Below, in pieces: positions 10,673 through 20,895 of a stretch of 28,388 bases of DNA. The translations under genes were made by a program, and so were the position numbers. The notes below the pieces were generated by a model. The model saw only the letters and a program-made list of their open reading frames with translations, made no database searches and was not told the DNA's origin. Positions within the stretch are counted from its first letter, which is position 1. Every line of letters begins with the position of its first letter. This DNA is from Schoenoplectus triqueter (Eukaryota > Streptophyta > Magnoliopsida > Poales > Cyperaceae). The stretch spans positions 1 through 28,388 of the forward strand of contig CAXKVV010000318.1 in the NCBI GenBank assembly GCA_964058805.1. The letters are read 5' to 3'.

Positions 10673-11664
10673 GGTAAATTAACAATATCCCATGTGTCAT
10701 TTTTTTCTAAGGCTTGAAGTTCTTCTTTCATAGCCTTACGCCAATTTGAGCTTTGGTTGGCTTCACTAAAGTTGGTTGGTTCAGTTTTGTTGGTAATATT
10801 ACTCAAGTAGGCTCGGTATGCAGAAGATATCCTATTATATGAAATGAAATCTTGAATTGGATACATCACCTGTTGGGATACATAATCCCTTAATTTGACG
10901 GGAGGACGAATTTGTCGAGCGGATTTTCTTCTCAAACTTTCTTCTTGAGTTGGTTCTTCACTTGGCTCATTTCTCTCTTCTTCTCCCCCTGAAGAAATTG
11001 CGCTTGTTTCGCCAACTTGTGCTTCATCTCTATGCTCAACCTGTTCTTGATTTGTTTCTTCAGGAAACATAAAATTATTTGGGGACAATATGACATGTTG
11101 ACCTTGTGCATTTCCTTGTTCCCTTGTTTGGTAGTATGGTTCATTTTCAAAAAATGATACATCTCGTGAAATATAAAGTTTATGATTTTTTGGATCATAA
11201 CATTTATATCCCTTTTTTTGGGATGAGTATCCTAAAAATATGGTCTTAACAGCATTTTTATCAAGCTTGTCATGCCTTTTTACGTGTACGAAACATGTAC
11301 ATCCAAAAACTCTTATGTGATCAAGATCTATTTTTCTATTCTTAAGAATTTCTAAGGGACTCAAGTTTTTAAGCTGGACACTTGGCAATCTATTTATGAG
11401 ATAAGTGGTAGTTAATACAGCATCTGACCAATAAGATTTTGAAACGTTAGTTTGGAAAAGAAGAGATCTAGTGACTTCAAGTAAGTGTCGATTTTTTCTT
11501 TCTGAAACTCCGTTTTGCTCAGGGGTATTAATACAAGTAGTTTGGTGCAAAATTCCTTTTTATTTAAAGAATTCTATGAAATTTTTATTTATATATTCTG
11601 TTCCATTATCTGATCTAAAAATTTTAAGGTTTGCATTATATTGATTTTCAATAAAATTATAAAA
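10673..11664 (-). pseudogene. Copia pol: integrase C-terminal half and linker
   Basis: The segment continues the integrase core. The catalytic Glu region is visible as TPEQNGVSERKNRHLLE, followed by SYWSDAVLTTTYLINRLPS and the copia-typical stretch VFGCTCFVHV...KTIFLGYS. It then enters the acidic, low-complexity linker before reverse transcriptase. Two in-frame TAA codons interrupt the integrase region, one at 11665-11667 and one at 11560-11562. Between them the frame still encodes recognisable integrase sequence (FRSDNGTEY), so they are point lesions rather than a domain boundary. Confidence 0.88.
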
Positions 11665-13183
11665 TTATAGAAATTTTAAAAAAACTTCATCTTTTCCTTT
11701 TAAAAGAAAAACCCAAGTAGTACGAGAAAAGTCATCAATAAACGTGACAAAATATTTAAAATGGTTATACGAATCAATAGGGGCTGGACCCCAAACATCA
11801 GAATGAATTAAATCAAAACATTTTGCTGACTTATTGATAGATAAAGGAAATGGTAATCTAGATTGTTTTGAAAACTTACAAACATCACAATTTTTCGAAT
11901 CTAATTTATAACAGAAAAGTTTATTCAAAATTTGATCAGATGGATGGCCAAATCTCCAATGCAACAATTTGTCACGGTCTACTAAACTTAATGACATATG
12001 ACATTTATTTGTGTTTTCATTAAGATAATAGAGACCATTTTCCAAACTTCCCTCACCAATCTTCTTCCCTGATTCTCGATCCTGAAAGATCACTGTCTTT
12101 GGTGAGAATATAACATTGCAATTCAATTCTTGGGTTATTATACTAATTGATAATAAATTTGAATTAAATTTCAGCAAATATAAAATATTTTTCACATCTT
12201 TTGTAAGAAACTTTGTTGTACCATACCCATGAATTTGGACTTCATTTCCATTAGCAACAATGACATGTTGAGGGTCTTTATTTTGTGTAATGTTGGTCAA
12301 TTTACTTTTGTTCCATGTCATGTGGTCGGTTGCACCTGAATCAAGTACCCACCTATTTGTATTTCGACACACATTTGCAACTTTAGAACTGCTGCTAATT
12401 TTTGGTGAATTAAAAATATTGTTAGAGTATACAAAACCTGGGTTCTGTTGCTGCAACAGATTGTTCAGTTGGGTGAGCAGATGATTTAGTTGCACCGTCT
12501 GAGCCACAGAAGATCCAGAGGGGTCACCGCTTAGGCTATTTGATTGAGCGGCGGATTCAGACGTCCCTTCATCTGTCTCTGTGCCCTTGCTAAATCCACC
12601 GAATCTCTTCTCCTTTTTTCCGCCGCCCCATTTGCCTCCTCTGTCGCCCTTCTCTCGGACTGGTCGGAGATGAGGGTGGAGGAACCAGCATCCGTCACGG
12701 TTGTGCCCCGCTTTCTTGCAGTGGTCGCACTGTACGGTGCTGGAAGCTCCCCTCCCTTTGGCCGTATCTCGAAACCTAGGGTTTGAGTTAGAGTGATGTA
12801 CCTGAAATGCCTGGTTGTCTTGACTTTCGAGCTGCCGAGGGTTCATGAGGGCCCGCCTCGATTGCTCTTGTTCAATTCTTGCTACTACGTCATCAAAGCT
12901 TGGCATCTCGGCTGATGCTAAGATTTGAGACCTAATTGATTCATAACTTGTATCTAGTGCTCCCAGGTATGTAAAGATTAAATTCTGTTCGGATCTCTTT
13001 TGGATTTCAGTTGGATCTGTTGTTGGTGGGAGAAAGACATTGAGTTCTTCCCACTTTGACATGATTTCGGTCACTAATTCGTTATTGCTTTGGGTACTCT
13101 GTTTAATTTGAGCAAGCTCTTGTTTGAGGCTAAAAATATGAGCAAAGTTTTTTTGTTGACCATACCTTCTTTTGGCTTTGTCC
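11665..13183 (-). pseudogene. Copia gag C-terminus, protease and integrase N-terminus
   Basis: In order: a gag region (FAHIFSLKQELAQIKQ), a CCHC zinc knuckle CDHCKKAGHNRDGC near 12688-12729, and the aspartic protease active site WVLDSGATDHM near 12320-12350. The integrase HHCC zinc-binding region follows (HWRFGH then CDVC), and then the first two catalytic Asp blocks of the integrase core (LIHSDVWGP, FVTFIDDFSR). The frame ends at TAA 11665-11667. The upstream gag N-terminus lies in a different frame, with the break near 13183. Confidence 0.92.
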
Positions 13184-13478
13184 AAACCTCCTTTGATGTG
13201 CTGGAGTACATGAGTACGTTGGAGATCTGAGGTTCCATTGTGCTGAGTAGCCATGTCATGATCATTTGATCGATGGTCTTCCATTCTTCAATCTTTGCGG
13301 TCTCTTCGGCAGTTGCAACAGTTTTTTCTGATTTTGGTTTTTCTTTGGTGCCAGTGACAAACCCAAGTTTTCCTTTGCCACTGAGACCGATTGTAACCGA
13401 TCTGGACCAAGGTATGTAGTTTTTGTTGCCATTGAGGATTAGGGTCGTGAGTTTGGTATTATCAGATAGTTGTGACAT
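13183..13478 (-). pseudogene. Copia gag N-terminus
   Basis: The ATG at 13476-13478 opens MSQLSDNTKLTTLILNGNKN, followed by YIPWSRSVTIGLSGKGKLGF and SSTSKEVW. This matches the N-terminal gag motif of plant copia elements (LNGxNYxxWSRxVxxxL). Homology jumps to the next frame near 13183, consistent with loss of one base, so the continuing ORF in this frame is not gag beyond that point. The 289 bases between the primer site and this start are the untranslated leader. Confidence 0.9.
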
Positions 13479-13767
13479 GACTTGATGGGCACTGGTACAG
13501 GTTTTCAGAATTTTTCTAGTTGCTGGTACAGATTTTTTTCTGATAAGAACAAAACCTTGCTTTTCTGGTAAGAGCAGACACTTACTTGATGTCCCTTTTT
13601 TCTGGTTGCTCTATGATGATGAATGGGAGACACAGGTAGCTCGTCAAGTTTTTTTTGGCTGAGGAAACAGTTGCCTATCCACTGAGAGCCTTGTGATTTT
13701 TCTGATATTGTCTGCAGGACTTGTTATCTGCAGCAATATTTGTTGTTCTTGAGTCAGAAATTTTTCT

Positions 13768-13779
13768 GCTCTGATACCA
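13768..13779 (-). other. Primer binding site (initiator Met-tRNA) of the copia element
   Basis: On the minus strand TGGTATCAGAGC begins directly after the 5' LTR's terminal CA. This is the standard complement of the initiator Met-tRNA 3' end used by plant copia elements. Confidence 0.97.
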
Positions 13780-14051
13780 TGTGAAAAATGAAGAAAAACA
13801 GAATGAAGAATGATTAGTTTTTATTGCTAATTATTTCTTATCTTTACAAGCGATATGTACATGATTATTTATAGGCTAGTTGTATTAGCCGTTGGAGAGT
13901 TTCCTAAATAACAAGTACAAGATTATTTGTCTAATTACATCCTTATTATGAGCTAGGCACCAGATATGGATGCTAGCCCTTATTTGTTCCTATTTACAGC
14001 CTATAATAAATATTCTGAGGCTATCATTCCTATTTTATCTATTTCTCAACA
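13780..14051 (-). repeat. 5' LTR of the copia element
   Basis: This is the 272-bp LTR at the transcriptional start of the element, TG...CA bounded and followed by the primer site. It contains TATAAATA (13866-13873, minus strand), which probably drives genomic RNA synthesis. Confidence 0.97.
13866..13873 (-). promoter_or_regulatory. TATA box in copia 5' LTR
   Basis: TATAAATA lies on the minus strand within the 5' LTR, about 180 bases after its start. It is conserved in the 3' LTR. Confidence 0.6.
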
Positions 14052-14056
14052 ATGAT

Positions 14057-14608
14057 GCATTTTGGATTCTTTTTTTAGGCCATATGCAATTTAAGCCCAT
14101 TAGTAAATCACAGTTTGAGGGCAAATTACAGCATGCATTTATGGTTATAAACTTATAATGGTGCAGCGCACTCAACATCAATATCACCTCATCTCTCCCA
14201 ATATCTTCTCTCCACTGTTGAACTCTCCCGTGTGGTGCCTCTTATGCCCCCGATTATCCAATTCAAGAGAAATTTTCTAAATTACCTTACAATTGCATTA
14301 CGGAAGTGCTTCTTAATCTATCACCACCTTGTATTTCTTCAGAGTTCAACAAAGTTGTTGCCGTATATATATGGTTGATTAACTAGCATCTCTACTGATC
14401 TTATCATCCACAAATGCATGGACCAGCTTCAATCCTTCAATGCTTGACCCACACCACACACTCATAATGCAGCGACGCCCTTTTTTTAGAGATGATATTT
14501 TCATTCTCACTCCATTTACTGAGTTACAGCCCAAGTGCGCTTTAATATAATCTTACAAAACAGACCCTACAAATTATCATAATTATATTTATGTATAACA
14601 AAATACAC
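14057..14608. other. Spacer between copia element and truncated copia remnant
   Basis: I see no gene here. It is the right-hand continuation of the copia target site. The left end of the gag remnant at about 14609 is not marked by any recognisable terminus. Confidence 0.5.
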
Positions 14609-14805
14609 ATCTCTTTCAACGCCTTTACCTGATTCGCCGTCTGCACATTGTCTGCAGCTGGCTCTTCAAAACCGACTTCGACTACTTCTCATGCATCTTG
14701 GGCCCCGAGTAGTGTTCGCATTTGGATGCTCCAGTTGTTATAGTTGGCTTTCGTCAATCGTGGCAGTGGCATACCTCCCACCGACATTCTCCCGGAATTT
14801 GTCAT
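14609..14805 (-). pseudogene. Truncated copia gag fragment (second element)
   Basis: An ATG at 14803-14805 lies 3 bases past a primer site and opens a copia gag N-terminus (LTKANYNNWSIQMRTLLGAQ). A TGA at 14689-14691 interrupts it where related gag proteins have Trp (after GAQDA). Homology continues (EVVEVGFEEP, QVKALKEM) and is lost near 14609. Motif details differ from the gag of the 8966-14051 element, so it belongs to another family. Everything downstream of gag is absent. Confidence 0.8.
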
Positions 14806-14807
14806 CG

Positions 14808-14819
14808 GCTCTGATACCA
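14808..14819 (-). other. Primer binding site of the truncated copia remnant
   Basis: TGGTATCAGAGC on the minus strand, 3 bases after the LTR end. It is identical to the primer site of the full-length element and confirms the orientation of the remnant. Confidence 0.9.
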
Positions 14820-14822
14820 ATT

Positions 14823-15276
14823 TGTTATAATATGATATATCTCGGTGGAAGGAAGAGAGAATAATTCTGAAATTTCTTTCTATTCAAACTATATCTTCTA
14901 TTTCTCTTACACTTTTTCTCTTCTCTCTTGCCTTCTTACAACAGAATACAAGTCTATTTATAGACTTAGAAATAACTCTTAAAATTCGTAATAAAAACAG
15001 AATTCTAAACAGCACCCTTTCAGCTGACCTCTGTCCACTAAAATCGTCATAACTCTCTGTAGGGAACTCCAAACGATTTGATATTTGAACCATTGGAAAC
15101 TAGACTTCAATAGCTTTCCATCCATAGGTCATACATTAAATTCTACGTCCATTTGTCCCTTCCAATGCTGTCATTAATCAGCCTTAAAATTCTGCCAAAG
15201 TGCTGAAGCCAAAGAGTCTCCCTTTATTTCCTAATTTATTTAACTTTAATACTAAAATTAAGTTTATATTTCAACA
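14823..15276 (-). repeat. 5' LTR of the truncated copia remnant (454 bp)
   Basis: On the minus strand the LTR runs TGTTGAAATATAAAC... to ...TATTATAACA, followed by the primer site and gag. No second copy is in the window, so the 3' half of this element has been deleted or lies elsewhere. The right boundary is set by the TGTTGAAA/TTATAACA ends and is about 180 bases past the P450 stop codon. Confidence 0.8.
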
Positions 15277-15376
15277 CATCTATCTTCTGTAAATAAATTA
15301 TGTGCTGCAGTAAAAATTATCATACGGATATCCTTATTCAGACAAACTATGTCCAGATTATTACACATCAAATTGT

Positions 15377-15382
15377 TTTATT
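15377..15382 (-). terminator. Poly(A) signal of the P450 gene
   Basis: AATAAA on the minus strand, 73 bases past the P450 stop codon. It is the best-placed candidate for 3' end formation. Confidence 0.55.
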
Positions 15383-15454
15383 CATGGCAAAATGAAGAAG
15401 TCAAATTTGCAAATTTTTCCTTAAAGTAAAAATCGACAAATATTTTGGATATTC

Positions 15455-17534
15455 CTATTTCTCCAAAGAGCTGAAAGCATGAGGTCTTGCCTCGAGGATC
15501 AGATTCAGCTTTTTATGAACTGTAATACCATTAGTTTCAGACATATCTAATGGTTTCCCTTTCATCCCATTAGGTAGATCCCAGTCAAAGTGATACAGCA
15601 AGCTTGCAAGGGCAAGTCCAATTGTTGCTGAAGCAAAGCCAATTCCTGGACAAATTCTTCTGCCGACACCAAACGAAATCAATCCAGAATTCATCCCCTT
15701 ATAATCAACATTACTACCTAAGAATCTCTCTGGCAAGAACTCTTCTGCTCTCTCCCAGACATCTGGGTCCCGACCAATTGCCCAAGCATTGATGATGAAA
15801 TGGGTTCCGGCGGGAATTCGGTAACCCATTGAATCAATATCTTTGGTCAACTCTCTAGGGATGTGCAACGGGATTGGAGGATGCAATCTGAGTGTTTCTT
15901 TGATAGCAGCAATCAGGTAAGCCATTTTTTCTACGATCTCCTCAGTTAATTTGCCTGTAGTGCTGATCACGTTTCTAACTTCTTCTTGCACTCTTTTCAT
16001 TTCCTTCGGGTTATTGATTAGTTCTGCCATTGTCCATTCAAGTGCTGTAGACACTGTATCTGTGCCAGCAGCAAACATATCCTGCCAGAATGTAACCATC
16101 TCTACATTATAGTACAAAATGGATGATATTTTTTTATTTTTCCTTTCTTATCATCTAGAAGAAATTAAGGTACAATATATTTGAAGTTCTAAAGAGTTCA
16201 ATTGATATGTACACAAAAAGATGAGTTGAGCTAGAAAAAAGATCATACTATTTGCATCCGTTATTTTCACTGCCTTTTGAAATAAATGAATGTTGAAATG
16301 TGATCTGTAAAGGAGAGAACATACCAGAATGATAGCTTTAATATTATTTCTATTCAAAGATATTCCAAGTTCTTCATCTTTCTCTTGAATATTCAGTAAA
16401 ACACCAACAAAATCACTCCCTTCTCTCTGATCCCTATACTTGTCATCTCTCAAATCATCTCTTGGCGCTTTAACATGCTCTTCTATTGTGTTTTCAAGAA
16501 AACTATCGAGGCCTTCAGCAGTTTTTCTAATCCTCTTCTTGGTTAACAGATCCAACCAACCCAAGCATCGCACATGCTCTCCGATTAAAGGTTTACCCAG
16601 ATGTGAAATAAATTCCTTTAGAAGGCCGTGGGCTTTTTCGGATCCGTCATCAGAAAACCTATGTCCTAGTGCTATCCTGTATGAATTAATTGGAGTCAAT
16701 TTAAAGTAGTCATTAATTATAATGCTATTTAAATTTCATCTTTAAAATTTATTTATTTTATAGAAGATTAGTGTCTTTCAAATCAATTCAAATTTCATGT
16801 ATGTATTATTTCAGTAAAAAAACTTATTTCCCGTGGTAACACTGTGACACGTCTTCAAAATAACAAATATAGAAGTTGGATGTACTTAGAAGTGCTTCAG
16901 ATTATCAAAATGTTTACCTGCAAATAATATCATTGGTAAGTTTGAAGAGCATAAGGCTCAAGTTAACAACACCACAGCATCTGCCATTATTAGAAGAACT
17001 TGATCGAATTTTGTCTATAAGTAATGACACTTCCTGTTCCCGAATAAACCCAAATGACTGAACCCTTTTGGTGCTGAGAAGATGCGAAACACAGATACGG
17101 CGTACTTTGCGCCAGTATTCCCCATAAGGTGAAAAGGCAACATCACTACAGCCATATAGCAGAATATCAGGTACAGCCATGTGTGGTCGGCTAGAAAGTT
17201 CCCTGTCATGGCAACAAATCGACTTCTCGACTGCACCAGCGGAGGAGAGAAGAACAGTTCGTACACTACCCAAATGAAGGTACATGATGGGGCCATATTT
17301 GGAGGAGAGTTGGTACAAGGAGCGGTGTGGGAGGATGCCAAGGTGGTGTAGGTGACCAAGCAGAGGAAGTGCTGGTGGGGAAGGAGGAAGGCATGGATTA
17401 GTGTTTGAAGAATACCTTGTTTGTGTGTAGACAAGGAGAAGTATGGGGAGGATTAGTATGAGGAGGTAAAGAGCTATAGGGAGAGAGGTAAGGTCATGGA
17501 GATACTGGAACAAGGTAGAAAACAGGGGAGCCAT
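15455..17534 (-). CDS. Cytochrome P450, CYP71 clan (CYP71A-like), three exons, 531 aa
   Basis: Exons are 17534-16918, 16676-16325 and 16081-15455. Introns of 241 and 243 bases have GT-AG ends (phases 2 and 0). The product is a full-length microsomal P450: membrane anchor at about residues 20-37, Pro-rich hinge LPPSPPALPLLG (49-60), C-helix WRKVRR (141-146), I-helix AAGTDTV (327-333), K-helix ExxR as KETLR (E385, R388), PERF (440-443) and heme loop FGVGRRICPG with the thiolate Cys at 467. Such enzymes are ER-anchored monooxygenases using a P450 reductase, usually in specialised metabolism; the substrate cannot be inferred. The residue after AGTDT is Val where Ser/Thr is usual, and the hinge has NPCLPPSPP where the pseudogene copy has the more usual Arg. 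Many A-type P450 genes have one intron; this has two. All catalytic motifs are intact. Confidence 0.93.
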
Positions 17535-17573
17535 AGCTTTGGTAGTTAATTTGGATGCTGAGATTGGGTCGTG

Positions 17574-17582
17574 ATATATATA
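17574..17582 (-). promoter_or_regulatory. TATA box of the P450 gene
   Basis: TATATATA on the minus strand (context GAGTATATATATCACG), 40 bases before the ATG. This implies a very short 5' UTR. Confidence 0.6.
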
Positions 17583-17584
17583 CT

Positions 17585-17850
17585 CTGCAATTTTTCCATT
17601 TTTTTATTAATTTTTTTTGTGGAAACAAAATATATGTTTTAGTAATTGGGTACGTAGTTGGTTGTTATTTCATTTCCTCTCTATCCAACTATGTCCAAGC
17701 GGCGTTCCAACAAAGGATGAAATCATCGACACACAACGAAACAAAACAAAACAAAATTTTGTGTCTCCGAGAACATACCACAATAATAGCTTCAGTGATT
17801 GGATATGTTTTGGATACAATTTCTGTAACCGAGTATATTTTAGTTTCGTA
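17585..17850. other. P450 upstream region
   Basis: The proximal promoter region of the P450 gene. I see T-rich stretches and an AAACA/AAACAAA run near 17735-17755, but no confidently assignable transcription factor site. A MITE begins at 17851. Confidence 0.4.
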
Positions 17851-18235
17851 GAGCATCTTTAATGATAGCTTTTATTTTTAAAGAGTTATTAAATTCTATG
17901 TGTTAGTTATTATTTTAATTTCTGAATTTAAGAAGGATTTGTATTTTAGAAACTATGAATTAGAGTTGCAAGTTAGCAACTAGCGATTTCATTATTAGAA
18001 GAGAAAATCGTTAATTTATCGATCTTTCTGAAAATAATTTTGAAAAAAATCTTTTAATCTTTTAATACCCACCCTTTCGTTTCCCGCGTCCATCCCCTGA
18101 CTTCGTCGCTCTTTTTTAAAGGACAGGAATTCAAAACTGACACCGTCTCACCTTTTTTCCTTATTACTTCTCTATTCCCCTACTCTAATTAATTAATTAT
18201 GGATCCCACTGTCAGCAAAAGTATTGGAGATGCTC
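17851..18235. mobile_element. MITE, 385 bp, TIR GAGCATCTYYAAT
   Basis: The left end GAGCATCTTTAATGATAG and the inverse of the right end (GAGCATCTCCAATACTT) are imperfect terminal inverted repeats. The flanking trinucleotides are GTA on the left and TTA on the right. These would fit a TTA/TAA target duplication (PIF/Harbinger-like) with one substitution, but that is tentative. No transposase is encoded. It sits about 270 bases upstream of the P450 TATA box. Confidence 0.7.
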
Positions 18236-18479
18236 TTAGTATAGAGAAATGTGAAATTCTTCTGACAAATGAGATTAAATAAACTATTGAATGGTATGCT
18301 TGTTTATCTAACAGTTTGTTACACGGATCAGATTTTCAAATTTATCTTGTTAAAGTACTTCAACACCATTTATATTTTATGTCACGTGTTTGATTGAGTT
18401 CTAAACTAGTACAAAGGCTGCTTTATTTATGTTTTGTTGTTAAGGTATTGTTGTTAATTTCTTATTTACTGATACATGA

Positions 18480-19330
18480 TTTATCGAGATATAATTACTT
18501 TTAATTAAAATATAAACACTTATTACATTGATTTAATTAAAGTTACATTCATCATGGAAAATCTTCGCTAGTATGAATACTTGTAAGGAGATATAAATTA
18601 CCTCTAATTTAAAGTATAAACACTTACTACATCCACTTAATTACATATCACATTCATCATGGAATAGGGCAACAAATGAATGGAATCGAATCAAATTCAA
18701 ATTAAATTGAACTGAGCTAAGTCTAAAATTGATCGGAGCTAAAATTGAGCCGAATTGGCTCAAAATCAAGCTAAGATCAAGCTCAATTATTATAATTTTT
18801 ATATTTATTTTATATAATCACAAATAGCTAAAGTTAAAATAGCTAATATTTTATTAAATTTATAATGAAAAATCAAACCAAACTCGAGCCAAGCTGTTAA
18901 AGAATCGAGTTGAATTTGAGCGAGTCTCGAACTTTTCTTGCAGCCATATAATGAAGAGAGTCTTTACTAGGATAATTACTTCGAACCGAGATAAAATCAC
19001 ATTCAGTTAAAATAAAAATACTTTACTGCATCAACTTAATACATATCATATTCATCATGGATTCTTTACTAGTATAAATACTTGGAACAAGATATACCTC
19101 TACTTGAAATATGAACACTTTAATACATCAACTTGAAATACACGTCACATTCATCATGGAGAGTCTCTACCGGTATAAACACTTGAATCGACATATAATC
19201 ATCTTTAATTGAAATATAAAAATATATTATAATAACTTAATTACATATTACAATTCTTTATGTCTTTACTAGTATAAATATCTGGAGCCAAAATATAATC
19301 ACTTCTAAATAAAATATAAACATCTACAAT
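18480..19330. repeat. Degenerate ~100-bp tandem repeat
   Basis: Units share CATTCATCATGGA, TTTACTAGTATAAATACTTG and AAATATAAACACTTA blocks. CATTCATCATGGA recurs at about 18547, 18651, 19049 and 19148, with a weaker unit near 19249 (spacing 99-104 bases). About 285 bases (18667-18951) of different sequence interrupt the array between units. Fragments (ATATAAACACTTA) trail to about 19560. Confidence 0.75.
18667..18951. repeat. GAGCT/CTCGAG-type dispersed repeat inserted in the tandem array
   Basis: The segment has motifs such as GAACTGAGCTAAG, CTCGAGCCAAGCTG and GAGCGAGTCTCGAAC, typical of a dispersed plant repeat family. Similar composition occurs at 26829-27211. It splits one ~100-bp unit after CATCATGGA. 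No clear termini were identified. Confidence 0.45.
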
Positions 19331-19619
19331 TAAAATATGAACACGTGAGATAAGAATGTATGCACTAAATTAAGGTTTAAAGACTAAATTTAATTCTGGA
19401 CAATTAAAAATATGAAAAAAAATATAAACACTTAAAATTAAAATATAAACACTTACAATTAAATATAAATACCATAAAGTGATACATATTTATATATATA
19501 CATTAAATTAAGATTTAAACACTAGAATTAGTTGTGGACAATTACAATTGAAAAGAAATATAAACATTGGGAGTCCGTATAAAAAATGAATTAGGTTACA
19601 AAATTAAGTACTGGTTGAA

Positions 19620-20420
19620 ATGAATTTGAACTCAATATATAAATATTTCAGTGATAGAAAAATGAAATATACCAAGTTGCGAATAAAAAACCATCACTCA
19701 TCGGTTGCTGAATTTTTTTTGTGCATTTTTCTTTATAATGGTTTGGGTGTTGTTGAGAACGATTGAAGATTTTTCCTAGTGTTGGAAAGTTTTGACGGAC
19801 GGAACCTACAATATATAGAAAATTTGTTCGAGAGACAACAACGGGGGATTTAATCAGGGTACTAATAGCAGCTCCCAATTATTTTGCTTTTAAACATGTT
19901 GAATGTTTTGCTTGTAACATTATAATTATAATTATTGCTTTTAAAATTACGTCATCCTTGTATTATTTTAAGAACAATAATTTCAATACTAAGAGCAAAA
20001 GTTTTCAATATTATAATAATTATTTTTAGAATAACGTCACCCGTCAACAAGTGGTAGGGAGAAAAAAAAAGACAATTTGGATATAGACTTGCAAAGTCTT
20101 GTCTTTTGATAATTTAAACTCCTAATTAAGAGAGCATTCATTATTCGAATAGTTCTCCAATAATTTCTTTCAAGAATCTGTAGTACTTCTCTAGCAATAA
20201 TTATGTTTAGCAATAATGTATAGAATTTTACAGATCATGAGAGTGCCCGGTACAGATTGGTCCTAGCCTCGAATTCGCAAATATACAAAGGGCTCTTTTA
20301 AAATGTATTGTGTGGACTTGAATTTGTATCTCTTATCACAGATTTTTTTTATTTTAGTAAATAAATAAATAAATGGAATTTGTAAGATTATCCGAAAATT
20401 AGTCCATATAGTCTAGACCG
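19620..20420. other. AT-rich intergenic stretch
   Basis: No gene is supported. The only longer open frame (minus, 19648-19878) has no recognisable domain and starts with a non-ATG codon. An AAAT microsatellite lies near 20356-20375. Confidence 0.5.
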
Positions 20421-20895
20421 AGTTTGAAACTCGGCGGGTCGGGACGAGTCAAATCCAAGGGTGGAGCGGGTCGGCGGTTTTTTTTTTCAAAGTAACAACC
20501 CAATAAAATTCAAATAAATTCTCAAAAAATTCAAAAAATTCAAAAATAATTATTAAGAATATTAAATATATATATAATGATAATATATTTTGACAAAAAA
20601 ATATATTTTTTCCGTATTTTTTTTAAATTTCTGGGTTATCGGGTATTGGGTCGGGTTTGCACGGTTTCCCGTGGTGGGTCGGGGGCGGGTTATCACGGGT
20701 TGGGCGGGGTGGGATGGGTCCAAAACGGGTCGGGTCTAGCACAAATTTTTTTTAAAATTTTTTGCTTGCGCCCATACTAGACTCGCCGGTTCTAACGGGT
20801 CACGGGTTTGACGGGTTGAGTCATGGATCGGGACAGGACGGGTCACGGCCACGGATTACACGGGTCGGATCTGACCCGCCCGGGTTATTTTAACA
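20421..20895. repeat. GGGTCGGG-rich array, copy A
   Basis: Recurrent GGGTCGGG, CACGGGTT and CGGGTC words are interspersed with an AT-rich core. It ends with an inverted stretch GTCGGATCTGACCCGCCCGG. The stretch 20438-20573 (AAGGGTGGAGCGGGTCGG..., then CAATAAAATTCAAATAA, then AATAATTATTAAGAATATTA) is homologous to 25484-25618. The words are not the plant telomere repeat. No coding potential is convincing. Confidence 0.75.

Larger units (their letters stand above)
8966..14051 (-). mobile_element. Complete Ty1/copia LTR retrotransposon (5,086 bp), defective
   Basis: Two 272-bp LTRs (TG...CA ends) bound a gag-pol region in the order gag, protease, integrase, reverse transcriptase, RNase H. That order defines Ty1/copia. 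A 12-base primer site for initiator Met-tRNA directly follows the 5' LTR, and a polypurine tract precedes the 3' LTR. The element is flanked by a perfect 5-bp target-site duplication, ATGAT, at 8961-8965 and 14052-14056. The LTRs differ at 8 of 272 positions, all transitions. Gag-pol carries at least four reading-frame lesions, so this copy is not autonomous as sequenced. I do not assign a lineage. Confidence 0.97.

Noticed and set aside
16914..17434. Second open frame (139 codons) within P450 exon 1
   Set aside because: It is an out-of-frame shadow of exon 1; P450 motifs are in the other frame.
18480..19330. Regularly spaced repeats that could suggest a CRISPR-like array
   Set aside because: The units are ~100 bp, diverged throughout, with no short identical repeat plus unique spacer pattern, and the DNA is from a plant.
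20421..20895. Possible interstitial telomere repeat
   Set aside because: The words are GGGTCGGG and CACGGGTT, not the plant telomere TTTAGGG.
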